Notes: generated by a model from the letters alone, not told the origin. Positions 1 through 10,157 are shown, numbered from the stretch's first letter. The stretch is DNA of 64,000 bases from an uncultured Mesonia sp. (GCA_958296185.1 CATQIB010000007.1:139501-203500); one strand, 5' to 3'. A program made the numbers and translations.

Positions 1-1490
1 CCAATATCACCTCACTCGATCCGGCTTTTGCGAAAGATCAACGCAACATTTGGGCTTGTCACCAATTATACAACACCTTAGTACAGTTAGACGAAAAACT
101 TGAAATTCAGCCCGATTTAGCCGAATCTTGGAGCATCAGCGAAGATGCCACCACTTATACCTTTAACCTCAAACCACAAATTTACTTTCACGAAAATCCG
201 ATTTTCGAAAGTCTTGATGATAGGCAGGTGCAAGCACAAGATGTGGTGTACAGCCTAAAACGCCTCACCGATAAGCAAGTGGCTTCACCCGGCAGCTGGG
301 TGATGAACCAGGTAAAAAGCATTGAAGCACTTAACAACAACCAAGTACAAATCAAACTTCACCAAGCTTTCCCCGGTTTTTTAGGTTTGCTCAGTATGAA
401 ATTTTGCAGCATTGTACCCAAAGAAATGCAGCAGCTAGACTTTAGAACCAACCCCATTGGCACCGGACCCTTTTATTTCAAACGCTGGGAACCGAATGAG
501 AAATTGGTTTTTAGAAAAAACACCCATTACCACGAAGTCGATCAACAAGGGGAACCACTGCCCTACCTTGAAGCTGTCGCCATCACTTTTTTACCCGATA
601 AGCAAGCAGAATTTCTGCAATTCGCCCAGGGTAAACTAGATTTTTTAAGCGGATTAGATCCTGCCTATAAAGATGAACTGCTCAACAGTCAAGGGCAGTT
701 AAATACGCGTTATAAAGATCAAATCAGCATGCAAAAAGCACCCTACCTTAATACCGAGTACATCGGTTTGTATGTAGATGACCCACAACAGGCCACCCAT
801 TACCCATTGTTTCGGCAAGCCTTAAATTATGCCATAGACAAAACCACTATGATGCGCTATTTGCGCAATAATATTGGGATTCCCGCTCAAGGCGGATTTA
901 TTCCACGCGGACTCCCTGCGCATACGTCTAGCGGATTTTATACCTACCAGCCAGAAAAAGCTCGTGCGCTCATTCAACAGTTTAAAGAAAAGCAGCCCAA
1001 CATTCCGCTTCAGCTAAAGATAAGCACTAGTGCCGCTTACCTAGATTTGGTGGAGTACTTGCAGGGCCAACTCACACAAGTGGGCATACAAGCTGAAGTG
1101 GAAGTCATGCCTCCTTCAACCTTACGTCAATTGCGTTCGGCAGGAAAGTTAGCGGCTTTTCGAGCCAGTTGGATTGCCGATTATCCCGATGCCCAAAATT
1201 ACCTCTCGCTTTTTTATAAGCCTAATTGGTCGCCACACGGACCCAATTATACGCATTATGCTTCGCCCAAGTTCGATAGCTTGTACCAAAAAGCAATGGC
1301 AGCACCCCAAGCCTCCACCCGGGAGCGCTTATACCGCCAAATGGATTCGCTTCTTATGCAAGCCGCTCCAGTTATTCCTTTGTATTATGACGAGGTGGTG
1401 CGCTTTACCCAAAAAAATGTTCACGGCTTAGGCATCAACGCGATTAACCTTCTCGATTTAAAACGCGTGCAAAAAAAACCAATACAGTAA
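1..1490 (+). CDS. ABC transporter substrate-binding protein, family 5 (5' end outside window)
   Basis: Partial gene. The frame is open from base 3 with no start codon needed inside the window, so the true start and signal peptide lie upstream; the GTG at 228 is only an internal codon. The reading begins NITSLDPAFAKDQ, the typical N-terminal lobe of DppA/OppA-like proteins, and continues with LAESWSISEDATTYTFNLK, NPIGTGPFYFKRW and LFRQALNYAIDKTTMM, all family-5 (SBP_bac_5) landmarks. Such proteins bind peptides, nickel or other solutes outside the inner membrane and hand them to an ABC permease. Which solute is bound cannot be told. No permease gene follows; the gene ends at the edge of a repeat block. 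Confidence 0.9.
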   Translation, partial: NITSLDPAFAKDQRNIWACHQLYNTLVQLDEKLEIQPDLAESWSISEDATTYTFNLKPQIYFHENPIFESLDDRQVQAQDVVYSLKRLTDKQVASPGSWVMNQVKSIEALNNNQVQIKLHQAFPGFLGLLSMKFCSIVPKEMQQLDFRTNPIGTGPFYFKRWEPNEKLVFRKNTHYHEVDQQGEPLPYLEAVAITFLPDKQAEFLQFAQGKLDFLSGLDPAYKDELLNSQGQLNTRYKDQISMQKAPYLNTEYIGLYVDDPQQATHYPLFRQALNYAIDKTTMMRYLRNNIGIPAQGGFIPRGLPAHTSSGFYTYQPEKARALIQQFKEKQPNIPLQLKISTSAAYLDLVEYLQGQLTQVGIQAEVEVMPPSTLRQLRSAGKLAAFRASWIADYPDAQNYLSLFYKPNWSPHGPNYTHYASPKFDSLYQKAMAAPQASTRERLYRQMDSLLMQAAPVIPLYYDEVVRFTQKNVHGLGINAINLLDLKRVQKKPIQ

Positions 1491-1499
1491 AGTTTTTGT

Positions 1500-2460
1500 A
1501 TCTCCTATTTGGCTACCGCTAAAGCACAAAGCACTAATTCACTCCTTGTCCTGTCGTGTTCAGCTTTTGGCAAAAACTATAAAGCCGAGTATCGGGAATC
1601 CCGAAGTGTCGGGACTCCCAAAAGGTCGCACTAAGTACGTAGTAGTATAAAACACGCCTTGTCACACTGAGTGCGGGTTTTTGACGATAGGCAAACACCC
1701 GTGTATCGAAGTGCAGTCGAAAAGTAATGAATTTATTTACGTTTTCATAAACTACTCTTTTACTATTCACAGATATTACTATGTCCTAATTTTCATTTTC
1801 TTTACTTGTATAAAGAAAACGAAACAAAAGAAAGTACACTTTTTCTGAGGTATTTTTCAGACAAGCTGAAAACCACTTGTATTTTGCTAAATTGGCTCCA
1901 AGGCTTCGCCAATTCTTCACGCAAAACACAAGTTATACTGAAGAAAAAGATTGCAAAGCCCTGCTTTGAAACGCTTTTTAACATGGGCTACTGGTGTGTA
2001 AAATTAATCAAAAACCTACCTTGTCATACCGAGTGGGAGTTTTTGACGATAGGCAAAAACTCTTGTATCGAGGTAAAGTCGAAAAGTAGCGAATACTTTT
2101 TCAGTTCCAATTCATTCACTTCTCGATACAACCCAGCAAGTTCAACTACGGCATTAAAAATGCCTGTTGGCTAGGCTGGCCCACTCGAAGTGACAGCGAA
2201 GCCTAGGGACTACTGCGTAGCGAAGTAGCGCATATATTTTTAAATAGAAACCCGAATAGTTTCAGAAATAGCGAGTGACAAGCGGAAGTGCGTTTCGCGG
2301 TAGCGAAAAAGAGCATGCAGCGATAATGCTTAAAGCTGAACACTTTCAGCTTTAAGCAATTTCCTCAACTGTTCTTGAATTTTTGGTTCGTTTTTGATCA
2401 AGCAAAAATGAATGGAAAGAATTTGTAGCTTTTTGCTTGAGGTTGGATTTCGATTGGGAA
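1500..2460. repeat. Composite intergenic repeat block 1
   Basis: No gene is seen here. The block joins several dispersed repeat modules that recur through the window: a hairpin module with the words TATCGAAG and GTCGAAAAGTA (about 1660-1735), the multi-hairpin module D (about 1776-2000), a second hairpin module with GAGTTTTTGACGATAGGC and its complement AAAAACTC (2020-2095), a module with GGCATTAAAAATGCC (2110-2200), and a module E (about 2246-2455) found again at 44133-44345. Short open frames in it are repeat translations, not genes. Confidence 0.85.
1776..2000 (+). repeat. Structured repeat D, copy 1
   Basis: A roughly 225-bp module found five times in the window (also about 43656-43885, 45700-45935, 52345-52595 and, inverted, 63465-63712). 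It is a string of inverted repeats: TTTTTCAG/CTGAAAA, ACTTGTATTTTGC with the near-complement GCAAAACACAAGT, an inner AATTGGC/GCCAATT, and CAAAGC/GCTTTG. The open frame through it (starting MYKENETKES) is kept in several copies, but it sits inside repeat blocks and varies at both ends, so I treat it as non-coding. Confidence 0.8.
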
Positions 2461-2464
2461 AGGT

Positions 2465-2941
2465 TTAGTTATTGTAGATCCTTTTCATTTCTTGCACCAA
2501 TTGCTCAGAATTAAGAGAGCTGAATAGGTACCTTTTGTTTTTCGTTGTAATGCGCAGCATGTTTTTTCTGTCTTTTACAAGACTGATGGAATCATCCATT
2601 GTCTTGCCGATAAATCCAAAAAAGCCTTTACTTCCATAAGTCATTGTCAAATTAGAATAGCTTAATCTGCTTACTTCAATAATATCAACCTTCAGAATCT
2701 TTATCTGTCCGATGTTTTTTTGTAATATAATAAAATCCTTTTCGATAATAATTTTTTTCAAAGAGTTGGAGTAAAAGTAAATCACAGAACCAAAAATTAG
2801 CAAACTCAAAATAACTCCACCAATAAGACCGTAACTTTTATCGGTGGTAGTTAACATTATTGCAATCAGCGTAACTAAAATCAAAATGCTAGCAGTGGCA
2901 ATTTTTACAAATATTGAGCTTTTGCTTTGGTAGGTTTTCAT
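2465..2941 (-). CDS. Small membrane protein with a PH-like domain
   Basis: A 158-residue protein with two transmembrane helices near residues 12-31 and 37-54, followed by a soluble region of about 100 residues. The soluble part (KKIIIEKDFIILQKNIGQIK, then an IIEVSRLSY strand and a YGSKGFFGFIGKT turn) resembles the bacterial PH domain of PF10882, where a YG.xGFFG-like turn is common. This assignment is from memory of the family pattern and no catalytic residue is expected. It stands alone between repeat blocks, its stop lying directly beside repeat module E. Function unknown; a membrane-bound sensor or scaffold is possible. Confidence 0.7.
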   Translation of the reverse strand: MKTYQSKSSIFVKIATASILILVTLIAIMLTTTDKSYGLIGGVILSLLIFGSVIYFYSNSLKKIIIEKDFIILQKNIGQIKILKVDIIEVSRLSYSNLTMTYGSKGFFGFIGKTMDDSISLVKDRKNMLRITTKNKRYLFSSLNSEQLVQEMKRIYNN

Positions 2942-3240
2942 TTCTTGATGTATGTTCTTTTAATTGCTCTACAGCGACCCTAGCTGAGAGTAATTACCTG
3001 ATTTAATCAACTAATTTAGCAAATAAAAACCGAATAGAAAACCCTAGCCTCGTTGTCGCGAGCGTTTCGTTCGTGACTCCTGCACCAGAACAATTGTAGT
3101 CTCTGGTCTTTTACCTATTAACGGATAGATGAAAAATACTATTTTTAAAATAGGAGCCTTAATTACAAGTTTCTTAATTCAGAAGGTCTTTATATTGTGG
3201 ACTTAAGTTTTATACTTGGATTATGAATTCTAGTTTTGAG

Positions 3241-3282
3241 CAATTGATTGCAATGGGGTTAGGAGAACGCGATGCAATCGCG
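3241..3282. repeat. 42-bp toxin-antitoxin-associated repeat, copy 1
   Basis: This 42-bp stretch differs at three positions from 44396-44437. Each copy lies just beyond the stop codon of a ParE-type toxin gene. It ends in a hairpin, CGCGAT/ATCGCG with a three-base loop. The rest of the gap 2942-3353 holds a second imperfect palindrome near 3052-3076 (GTCGCGAGCG / CGTTCGTGAC) and no gene that I can support. Confidence 0.7.
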
Positions 3283-3353
3283 CACCAGCGAGGAGAACTT
3301 CATATTACCTGTATAGACCGTTCATTTTGATTCTAAATTATAAATTACGGTTT

Positions 3354-3644
3354 TTATAATTTATCATTCAAGTCTTGTCTTCCAACTATAGTCATTATTT
3401 CGACATTATTGTTTTTAACTCTATAGTAAATACTATCCACTCCGCACACGCAGCGTCTATATCCTTCTTTTATATAGTCAACCGCTTCAAATGAAAAAGG
3501 TTGTTCAGCGATAATGTCAAAATACTCAAAAAAGGTCTCAAAATATTTATCCGCTTGGGTCAATCCAAATTTTTTAATCCCATAATGGTGAATACGAATT
3601 AAGTCAGTTTTTGCTTCGTTTGACAATTTATATCGAGCCATCAA
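3354..3644 (-). CDS. parE: RelE/ParE-family toxin
   Basis: A 96-residue protein with the RelE/ParE fold pattern: ARYKLSNEAKTDLIRIHHYG at the N-terminus (the L..A..DL..I motif), a central YRRCVCGVDSIYYRV strand pair, and a C-terminal VEIMTIVGRQDL strand. ParE toxins poison DNA gyrase while RelE relatives cleave mRNA; the YG-x-x-x-FG spacing and GRQD ending favour the ParE side. Its start overlaps the end of the antitoxin gene by 17 bp, so the two are translated together. It is flanked by repeat blocks, as are the other two toxin-antitoxin pairs in this window. Confidence 0.85.
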   Translation of the reverse strand: MMARYKLSNEAKTDLIRIHHYGIKKFGLTQADKYFETFFEYFDIIAEQPFSFEAVDYIKEGYRRCVCGVDSIYYRVKNNNVEIMTIVGRQDLNDKL

Positions 3645-3873
3645 GTAAAGACTTTGATTGAGCTAAAATACTTTCTTTACTATCATTAGTAAATCCACTA
3701 TTCTCAGCTCTTTCAATTTTAGCCCTAATCCAATCAATTTGAACTTGCTGTTTTCGGGCTTGCCGTATTAAGTCGTTCACTAACTCGCTCTTGCTTGAAT
3801 ACTCTTTACTATCTACTTGCGCTTTTAGCCACTCATCATTAGGCTTGGTAAATGATATGCTTTGTCTAGACAT
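3628..3873 (-). CDS. parD: ParD-like antitoxin
   Basis: An 81-residue protein. Residues 1-45 (MSRQSISFTKPNDEWLKAQV, then a SSKSELVNDLIRQAR helix) match a ribbon-helix-helix DNA-binding domain of the ParD/CC2985 type. The charged C-terminal half should wrap the toxin. Such antitoxins neutralise ParE and repress their own promoter. It is the upstream partner of the toxin at 3354-3644 and overlaps it. Confidence 0.85.
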   Translation of the reverse strand: MSRQSISFTKPNDEWLKAQVDSKEYSSKSELVNDLIRQARKQQVQIDWIRAKIERAENSGFTNDSKESILAQSKSLLDGSI

Positions 3874-3967
3874 GATTTATTTATTTGATGTAAATATACA
3901 CCATTATCGAATCAGTTGCAAATACTAGTACACTATCCCAAGCAAAAGGAACTACTTTTATTTATCC

Positions 3968-6010
3968 CTCTACTTTTTTCCATCGCCGAAAAAACTAGCA
4001 AAAAGGTCTAGGCTTACGAAACTAAGGCTAAATTGTAAGTTTGCAAGCTAAATTTTAGGAACTCACCCGATTTCCAATCGGGCTTAAACAGCCTAAAATT
4101 TTCAACGCTTACTGCACTGCCAATTTTACGCGCTATTTTCGATAGGCCGGGTTTGAAAAGTAGTTATAATTTTTCTTTTTAGGGGAATAACCTACCTTGT
4201 CATACCGAGTGGGAGTTTTTGACGATAGGCAAAAACTCTTGTATCGAGGTAAAGTCGAAAAGTAGCGAATATCTTTATAGTTACCATTATTATACACTAC
4301 TAATCGAAAGCCAAAGATATCTAATTATTATTCCTCTACTTTTTTCCATCGCCGAAAAAAGTAGCAAAAAAGTCTAGGCTTACGAAACTAACGCTAAATT
4401 GTATGTTTGCAAGCTAAATTTTAGGAACTCACCCGATTTCCAATCGGTCTCAAACAGCCTAAAATTTTCAACGCTTACTGCACTGCCAATTTTACGCGCT
4501 ATTTTCGATAGACCGGGTTTGAAAAGTAGTTATAATTTTTCTTTTTAGGGGAATAACCTACCTTGTCATACCGAGTGGGAGTTTTTGACGATAGGCAAAA
4601 ACTCTTGTATCAAGGTAAAGTCGAAAAGTAGCGAATATCTTTATAGTTACCATTATTATACACTACTAATCGAAAGCCAAAGATATCTAATTATTATTCC
4701 TCTACTTTTTTCCATCGCCGAAAAAAGTAGCAAAAAAGTCTAGGCTTACGAAACTAACGCTAAATTGTATGTTTGCAAGCTAAATTTTAGGAACTCACCC
4801 GATTTCCAATCGGTCTCAAACAGCCTAAAATTTTCAACGCTTACTGCACTGCCAATTTTACGCGCTATTTTCGATAGACCAGGTTTAAATGGTATTTCTA
4901 ATTTTTCTTTTTAGGGAATAACCTACCTTGTCATACCGAGTGGGAGTTTTTGACGATAGGCAAAAACTCTTGTATCGAGGTAAAGTCGAAAAGTAGCGAA
5001 TATCTTTATAGTTACCATTATTATACACTACTAATCGAAAGCCAAAGATATCTAATTATTATTCCTCTACTTTTTTCCATCGCCGAAAAAAGTAGCAAAA
5101 AAGTCTAGGCTTACGAAACTAACGCTAAATTGTATGTTTGCAAGCTAAATTTTAGGAACTCACCCGATTTCCAATCGGTCTCAAACAGCCTAAAATTTTC
5201 AACGCTTACTGCACTGCCAATTTTACGCGCTATTTTCGATAGACCAGGTTTAAATGGTATTTCTAATTTTTCTTTTTAGGGAATAACCTACCTTGTCATA
5301 CCGAGTGGGAGTTTTTGACGATAGGCAAAAACTCTTGTATCGAGGTAAAGTCGAAAAGTAGCGAATATCTTTATAGTTACCATTATTATACACTACTAAT
5401 CGAAAGCCAAAGATATCTAATTATTATTCCTCTACTTTTTTCCATCGCCGAAAAAAGTAGCAAAAAAGTCTAGGCTTACGAAACTAACGCTAAATTGTAT
5501 GTTTGCAAGCTAAATTTTAGGAACTCACCCGATTTCCAATCGGTCTCAAACAGCCTAAAATTTTCAACGCTTACTGCACTGCCAATTTTACGCGCTATTT
5601 TCGATAGACCAGGTTTAAATGGTATTTCTAATTTTTCTTTTTAGGGAATAACCTACCTTGTCATACCGAGTGGGAGTTTTTGACGATAGGCAAAAACTCT
5701 TGTATCGAGGTAAAGTCGAAAAGTAGCGAATATCTTTATAGTTACCATTATTATACACTACTAATCGAAAGCCAAAGATATCTAATTATTATTCCTCTAC
5801 TTTTTTCCATCGCCGAAAAAAGTAGCAAAAAAGTCTAGGCTTACGAAACTAGCGCTAAATTGTAGGTTTGCAAGCTAAATTTTAGGAACTCACCGATTTC
5901 CAATCGGTCTCAAACAGCCTAAAATTTTTAACGCTTACTGCACTGCCAATTTTACGCGCTATTTTCGATAGGCCAATTTAAAATGGTATTTCTATTTATT
6001 CTTTTATAAA
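3968..6010. repeat. Tandem array of about six 365-bp units
   Basis: Equivalent points (the word TACTTTTTTCC) occur at 3971, 4337, 4703, 5068, 5433 and 5798, giving periods of 366, 366, 365, 365 and 365. Each unit joins module A (hairpins CTACTTTTTT/AAAAAAGTAG and AAATTTTAGG/CCTAAAATTT) to a B module with the GAGTTTTTG...CAAAAACTC hairpin and TATCGAGGTAAAGTCG. The middle units are almost identical to each other; the first and last are more diverged. No coding frame runs through it. From 6010 to 6386 further single repeat modules follow. Confidence 0.95.
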
Positions 6011-6386
6011 ATAGCCACGCCTTGTCATGTCGAGTTTCGGATTTTTGGGCGGTAGAACAAAAATCCGAAGTATCGAGACACAGTCGAAAAGTAGCGAATA
6101 CTTTTATGGTTACCATTATAATACATTATTAGTCGAAAAGTAGCGAATTCATTTTAAGTTCCAATTCATTCACTTCTCTATACAACCCAGCGAGTCCAAC
6201 TACGGCATAAATGCCTGTTGGCTAGGCTGGCCCACTCGAAGTGATCCCGAAGTGTCGGGACTACTGGGTAGCGAAGTAGGAAATGCTCGGGACTCCCAAA
6301 AGGTCGCACTATGTACCTAGAAGTTTAAAACCTGCCTTGTCAGTTCAGTTTTGAGATTGTGGATAGTGAAACTAAAAAATAAACTA
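6010..6386. repeat. Dispersed hairpin modules after the tandem array
   Basis: This stretch holds a TTTCGGATTTTTGG...CCGAA hairpin module followed by GTATCGAGACACAGTCGAAA, then a partial module with ATGCCTGTTGGCTAGGC and CACTCGAAGTGA. It ends just before the stop codon of the sugar transferase gene. No gene is visible. Confidence 0.75.
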
Positions 6387-7769
6387 CTATTGTCCGCGGA
6401 AAAAGATAATGGTACTTAGGGTTTTTAGAAAAATACGAAAGTCTAAATACAAACCCCGGTGTTTGATGTAATACAAGTCGTATTGCAATTTCTCTAAACT
6501 ATCATTTTCATTCTCGGCATACTTAGCATTTACCTGAGCCCAACCGGTTAAGCCGGGTTTAATCACATGACGAACTTCGTAAAAGGGTATGCTTTCTTTT
6601 AATTCTGCCACGAACTCAGGGCGTTCGGGACGCGGACCTATAATGCTCATATCGCCCAAGATAACATTGATGAATTGTGGAATTTCATCCAAACGAGTAC
6701 GCCGCAAAAATTTGCCAAAGGGCGTTATCCGGCTGTCGTTTTTCTTGGCATATTGAGCGCCGTTTTGCTCGGCATGTTGTACCATACTTCGCAACTTATA
6801 AATCGCAAAGCTTTTACCGCGACGTCCCACTCGTATTTGCCTATAAAACAAAGGTCCGCGGTTTGCGACGCTATTCAACAAGGCTACTATTGGTAAAATC
6901 AGTACTAAAAAGCCTAAACCCAGTATAGATACCACTACATCAAAAACCCGAGTAAAAAACAGGTACAGTTTATTCTGACCGCTTCGGCTAAACGGAAAAT
7001 AAGTGTAAAAATCACGGGTAACATCTTTTACCGGCAAACGTTGGGTGAGTTCCTCGTAAACCTGTGCGTATTTTTTAATGTTATAACCTCGTTTCAGCAA
7101 ACCGATCAAAGCCTCGTGCAATTCGCCTTCTAAGCCTTGAGCCGAAGGCGTATATACAATAATTTCGTTGATCAATTGCTGCTTTAGGAATTCATCCAGC
7201 TCTTCGATTTTTAATTGCGGTAGTTCACTTTTTTGAGGGGCATTACAGGTTTGTATATACCCGCATACCACATAATGCGGATCGGCGGCACTAAGTTTGC
7301 GCTCCAATTCTTGAATATTAAACGAATCGCCTACAATAAGCGTATTTTTATAAAAACGAGGCGAACTGATAAAAGTGATATACGCCCAACGCCATAGACT
7401 TAGCGAACCCAGAATACCCGCAAAAAAGTAAAGAATCTGCATTCGATTCTCGGGTAATGAAGGAGTGTAAAAAGGCGTAAATAGATAAAATAAAACCGTT
7501 ACCAGCGTGGTAAGCACGCAGTTTTTAAACACCCGATTAAATTCGGTGGTTTTGGGCAATTGGTAAAGCTCAAATATCGTAGCAAACAGCAGGAGGTAAA
7601 AGACCAACACCAGGGTCCACGCCCATTTATCGGGAGTAATGCTAAAATAAGAAAAATCAAACAAGCTACTTAGCACATACAAGCCCAGTATACACACCAG
7701 CACATCCATCACCCGCAACAAAACTTTGCGTTCAGAGACTTCAAAATGCAACCGATTTGAACTTTTCAT
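6387..7769 (-). CDS. Undecaprenyl-phosphate sugar-1-phosphate transferase (polyisoprenyl glycosylphosphotransferase)
   Basis: A 460-residue inner-membrane enzyme that starts glycan synthesis by moving a sugar-phosphate onto undecaprenyl phosphate. The N-terminal half has about four hydrophobic helices (near 14-32, 45-65, 82-102, 110-130) and a CoA-binding-like cytosolic part. A further helix near 268-292 precedes the catalytic domain, with GPLFYRQIRVGRRGKSFAIY, KLRSM, LRRTRLDEIPQFINVILGDM, GPRPERPEF and KPGLTGWAQVN, the hallmarks of the WcaJ/WbaP family. It is the last gene of the minus-strand polysaccharide run, 32 bp after the preceding glycosyltransferase. The sugar used cannot be read from sequence. 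Confidence 0.93.
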   Translation of the reverse strand: MKSSNRLHFEVSERKVLLRVMDVLVCILGLYVLSSLFDFSYFSITPDKWAWTLVLVFYLLLFATIFELYQLPKTTEFNRVFKNCVLTTLVTVLFYLFTPFYTPSLPENRMQILYFFAGILGSLSLWRWAYITFISSPRFYKNTLIVGDSFNIQELERKLSAADPHYVVCGYIQTCNAPQKSELPQLKIEELDEFLKQQLINEIIVYTPSAQGLEGELHEALIGLLKRGYNIKKYAQVYEELTQRLPVKDVTRDFYTYFPFSRSGQNKLYLFFTRVFDVVVSILGLGFLVLILPIVALLNSVANRGPLFYRQIRVGRRGKSFAIYKLRSMVQHAEQNGAQYAKKNDSRITPFGKFLRRTRLDEIPQFINVILGDMSIIGPRPERPEFVAELKESIPFYEVRHVIKPGLTGWAQVNAKYAENENDSLEKLQYDLYYIKHRGLYLDFRIFLKTLSTIIFFRGQ

Positions 7770-7801
7770 ATGGGGGTGTTAGGCGAACAAAGATATTATT
7801 T

Positions 7802-8827
7802 TTAAGCGTTTAAGAGGAGCTCCTCCCATTTATTTTTAATCACCGACCAGTCGAGACGCTCGGCTTTAGCGCGAGCAGCGAGGCATCGGGCACGAGTGGC
7901 TTCGGGGGCATGCATACTACGGCAAATCGCTTGGTAAAAAGCTTCTACTTGTTGAGGAGGAACCAATAAAGCCTGCCGCTCGTGTTCTACCAGCGCCGGA
8001 ATACCGCCTACATTGGTGGAGACTACGGCAAGGCCTAAAGCCATGGCTTCCATTACGCTCATGGGCGTATTATCTATACGGGTGGTATTGATAAAAAACG
8101 AATAGTCTTGAGCCAGTTGATGCCAAGCGGCTTTGCTCAATTTTCCTGTAAAGCGTACCGGTAAATTATGACGCTCGGCATAGGCTTTACAAACCGGGTA
8201 AGTCTGTTCATCCCAAGGCCCCACCATGCACAACTCGGCTTGGGGGTAGTCTTGGTATAAGGCTTCCAGTACTTTTATCGCTAAAAGCGGATCGTAGATT
8301 TCGGCAAAAGAGCGTACCCAGAGCAGTTTGGGCACAAAGTTGTTACGGGCTTTAAAAGCATAATCCTCAATGTTAAAGCCGTTGGGAATCACCTGGGTGC
8401 TATACTTATACTGCGCAAAACGCTGCGCCAAGAAATCGGAAAGCGCTACATTTGCGGTTGCTTTACCAAATAAAGCCCGACACCAAAAATTACTATTTTG
8501 CAGTCTATTTTCCAATAAACCTCCTCGCAGAATACAAATATATTTCAATCCCAGTAGCCTACAGTTCAAAGCGATGCTCACAGCATACCAAAAGTTTAGA
8601 CTCGAGTAGGTATCGATAAGCACTAGCGGTCGCTGCCGAAAACTCTTCCACAATAAATAGTGCATATGTAAAAAGCGAAGCACTTTATTTTTTTGGGCAC
8701 TTCCTCGGGTAAGCCTATAGCCCCAAGCTTGAAGCTGATCGCCTAGAAAATCTACCCCTGTGGGATTTTTACCATGTTTTTGCAAGCGGTTGCCGAGGTA
8801 CAGGAGGGGCGGTTTTCTTTTTTCCAT
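7802..8827 (-). CDS. Glycosyltransferase, GT4 type
   Basis: A 341-residue GT-B enzyme expected to add a sugar to the growing lipid-linked glycan on the cytosolic side. The C-terminal half carries the family-4 signature: VIPNGFNIEDY, a KLLWVRSFAEIYDP strand, and MSVMEAMALGLAVVSTNVGG with the E-x7-E type donor-binding region. The chosen start overlaps the end of the upstream O-antigen ligase gene by 59 bp; the opening PPLLYLGNRLQKHG reads like a genuine GT-B first strand, so I keep it. Donor and acceptor are unknown. Confidence 0.88.
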   Translation of the reverse strand: MEKRKPPLLYLGNRLQKHGKNPTGVDFLGDQLQAWGYRLTRGSAQKNKVLRFLHMHYLLWKSFRQRPLVLIDTYSSLNFWYAVSIALNCRLLGLKYICILRGGLLENRLQNSNFWCRALFGKATANVALSDFLAQRFAQYKYSTQVIPNGFNIEDYAFKARNNFVPKLLWVRSFAEIYDPLLAIKVLEALYQDYPQAELCMVGPWDEQTYPVCKAYAERHNLPVRFTGKLSKAAWHQLAQDYSFFINTTRIDNTPMSVMEAMALGLAVVSTNVGGIPALVEHERQALLVPPQQVEAFYQAICRSMHAPEATRARCLAARAKAERLDWSVIKNKWEELLLNA

Positions 8828-10157
8828 AGGTCAAATGTAGTAAAGCCAGCCCATATATAAAACCCGGAAGCGCAATTCGCATCGAACTATGTGCCATGGT
8901 CAAAAAGGCAAAAATGAGAAACGGATAAAAATATAGATTGCGTTGACCTTGTAGTTTACGGATTAAGGGTGCCCCTAAAATAATGCATAAGGCGATAATT
9001 CCCAACATACCATGTTCTCCTATAATTCGACTGATTTCGTTATGGGAGGCAGCAGCCTCTCCCAATTCAGCTTCGTGATACACCTTGGAGGAGCCTACCC
9101 CTCCGCCTAAAAACGGATGATCGATAAAAGCTTGTATTTCGGCAAGAAACAGATCCAAACGTCCGGTAGTCACATCACCTTTGGCCACTCCGGCTGCATT
9201 TTCGTTGGCATAACGATTTTCGAGCAGGCCGCCAGTTTGGCTTACAGCCAATCCCCAGATGCCCAAAGTAACCAGCAGACTGGCCCCTATTTTAAAAAGC
9301 AACTTGGCCTTATGCAGCACCGATACCTGTTGAAAAAAGAAAAACACAAATACCAATGCCATCAAAATGGCTACATACACCCCGCCCCGTGAAAAGGTCA
9401 ACAAAGCCCGATGCGCCATAGCGATTAAAAAAAACAGCATAACGCCGTGTACCAACTTATTCTTATAAGGCAGCAATAGCCTTGTAAACAGAATAAAAAC
9501 CCCAAGTCCTAAAACCGTTGCAACTTGATTGGGTCCGAATCCTCCTGAGGTAGCTGCATTGGAAGCCGTACCCGTAACCACCGATTGAATATCGGGCGCA
9601 TACAAATAAATATAAACCGTCATCCCAATAATCGGGTAAAGCATGGCATCTAGCAACTGTAAAAAAACAGTAAAACTTATTCTTCTTCCGTAACAATAAA
9701 GTGCCGACGCCATTAAACATAAGGGACCGCTTAAATTAAATAACACATTTTTTCGAAATAAAAACAAATCATCGCTGTAATACTCTAACGCCAAAATTAC
9801 TCCTGGGAGCAATAAGAGTATATACACCACATAAGGATAAGCCTTGCGCTTAAAGCCGGTATAAAACATACCAAATAACAAAAACAAAATCACCGCATAC
9901 TTCCCGGTTTCATAAAAAAGCATGGCTTTGGTCATTCTAAAAAACACTTCGGCACCCGCCATATACGCACTGGCAACAAGTATTTCTTTTTCCTTATCGG
10001 GCTTGGTTAAAAAACGATAAATGAAATAAGCAAAAACCACTACCAAATACAATCCCATAGCCGGTCGATACACACTGGCCAGTAAGCCTAAACCAACGTG
10101 CCCTAAAGCTGCCGCTAAAGGCTTCAATCGGTTGATATGTTTAGATTTTAGTTTCAA
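8769..10157 (-). CDS. O-antigen ligase / polymerase (Wzy/WaaL-like) membrane protein
   Basis: A 462-residue protein that is mostly transmembrane helices, with one large periplasmic loop near residues 315-385 containing GGGVGSSKVYHEAELGE, then AAASHNEISRIIGEHGMLG. The H-N-E...GE-G pattern is typical of the Wzy_C/O-antigen ligase superfamily (PF04932). Such enzymes polymerise repeat units or ligate the finished glycan to lipid A core. It overlaps the next gene upstream (10154) by 4 bp and the one downstream by 59 bp, indicating tight co-translation. Polymerase and ligase roles cannot be separated by sequence alone. Confidence 0.87.
   Translation of the reverse strand: MKLKSKHINRLKPLAAALGHVGLGLLASVYRPAMGLYLVVVFAYFIYRFLTKPDKEKEILVASAYMAGAEVFFRMTKAMLFYETGKYAVILFLLFGMFYTGFKRKAYPYVVYILLLLPGVILALEYYSDDLFLFRKNVLFNLSGPLCLMASALYCYGRRISFTVFLQLLDAMLYPIIGMTVYIYLYAPDIQSVVTGTASNAATSGGFGPNQVATVLGLGVFILFTRLLLPYKNKLVHGVMLFFLIAMAHRALLTFSRGGVYVAILMALVFVFFFFQQVSVLHKAKLLFKIGASLLVTLGIWGLAVSQTGGLLENRYANENAAGVAKGDVTTGRLDLFLAEIQAFIDHPFLGGGVGSSKVYHEAELGEAAASHNEISRIIGEHGMLGIIALCIILGAPLIRKLQGQRNLYFYPFLIFAFLTMAHSSMRIALPGFIYGLALLHLTYGKKKTAPPVPRQPLAKTW

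Noticed and set aside
1806..2174. Open frame starting MYKENETKES in repeat D and its relatives near 43622, 45670 and 52311
   Set aside because: It lies inside a dispersed, hairpin-rich repeat, with different ends in each copy and no start-site context. I treat it as a repeat, not a gene, while noting that the frame is preserved.
3968..6010. Tandem array as a possible CRISPR
   Set aside because: The unit is 365 bp and repeated as a whole, without short repeats separated by unique spacers, and there are no cas genes.
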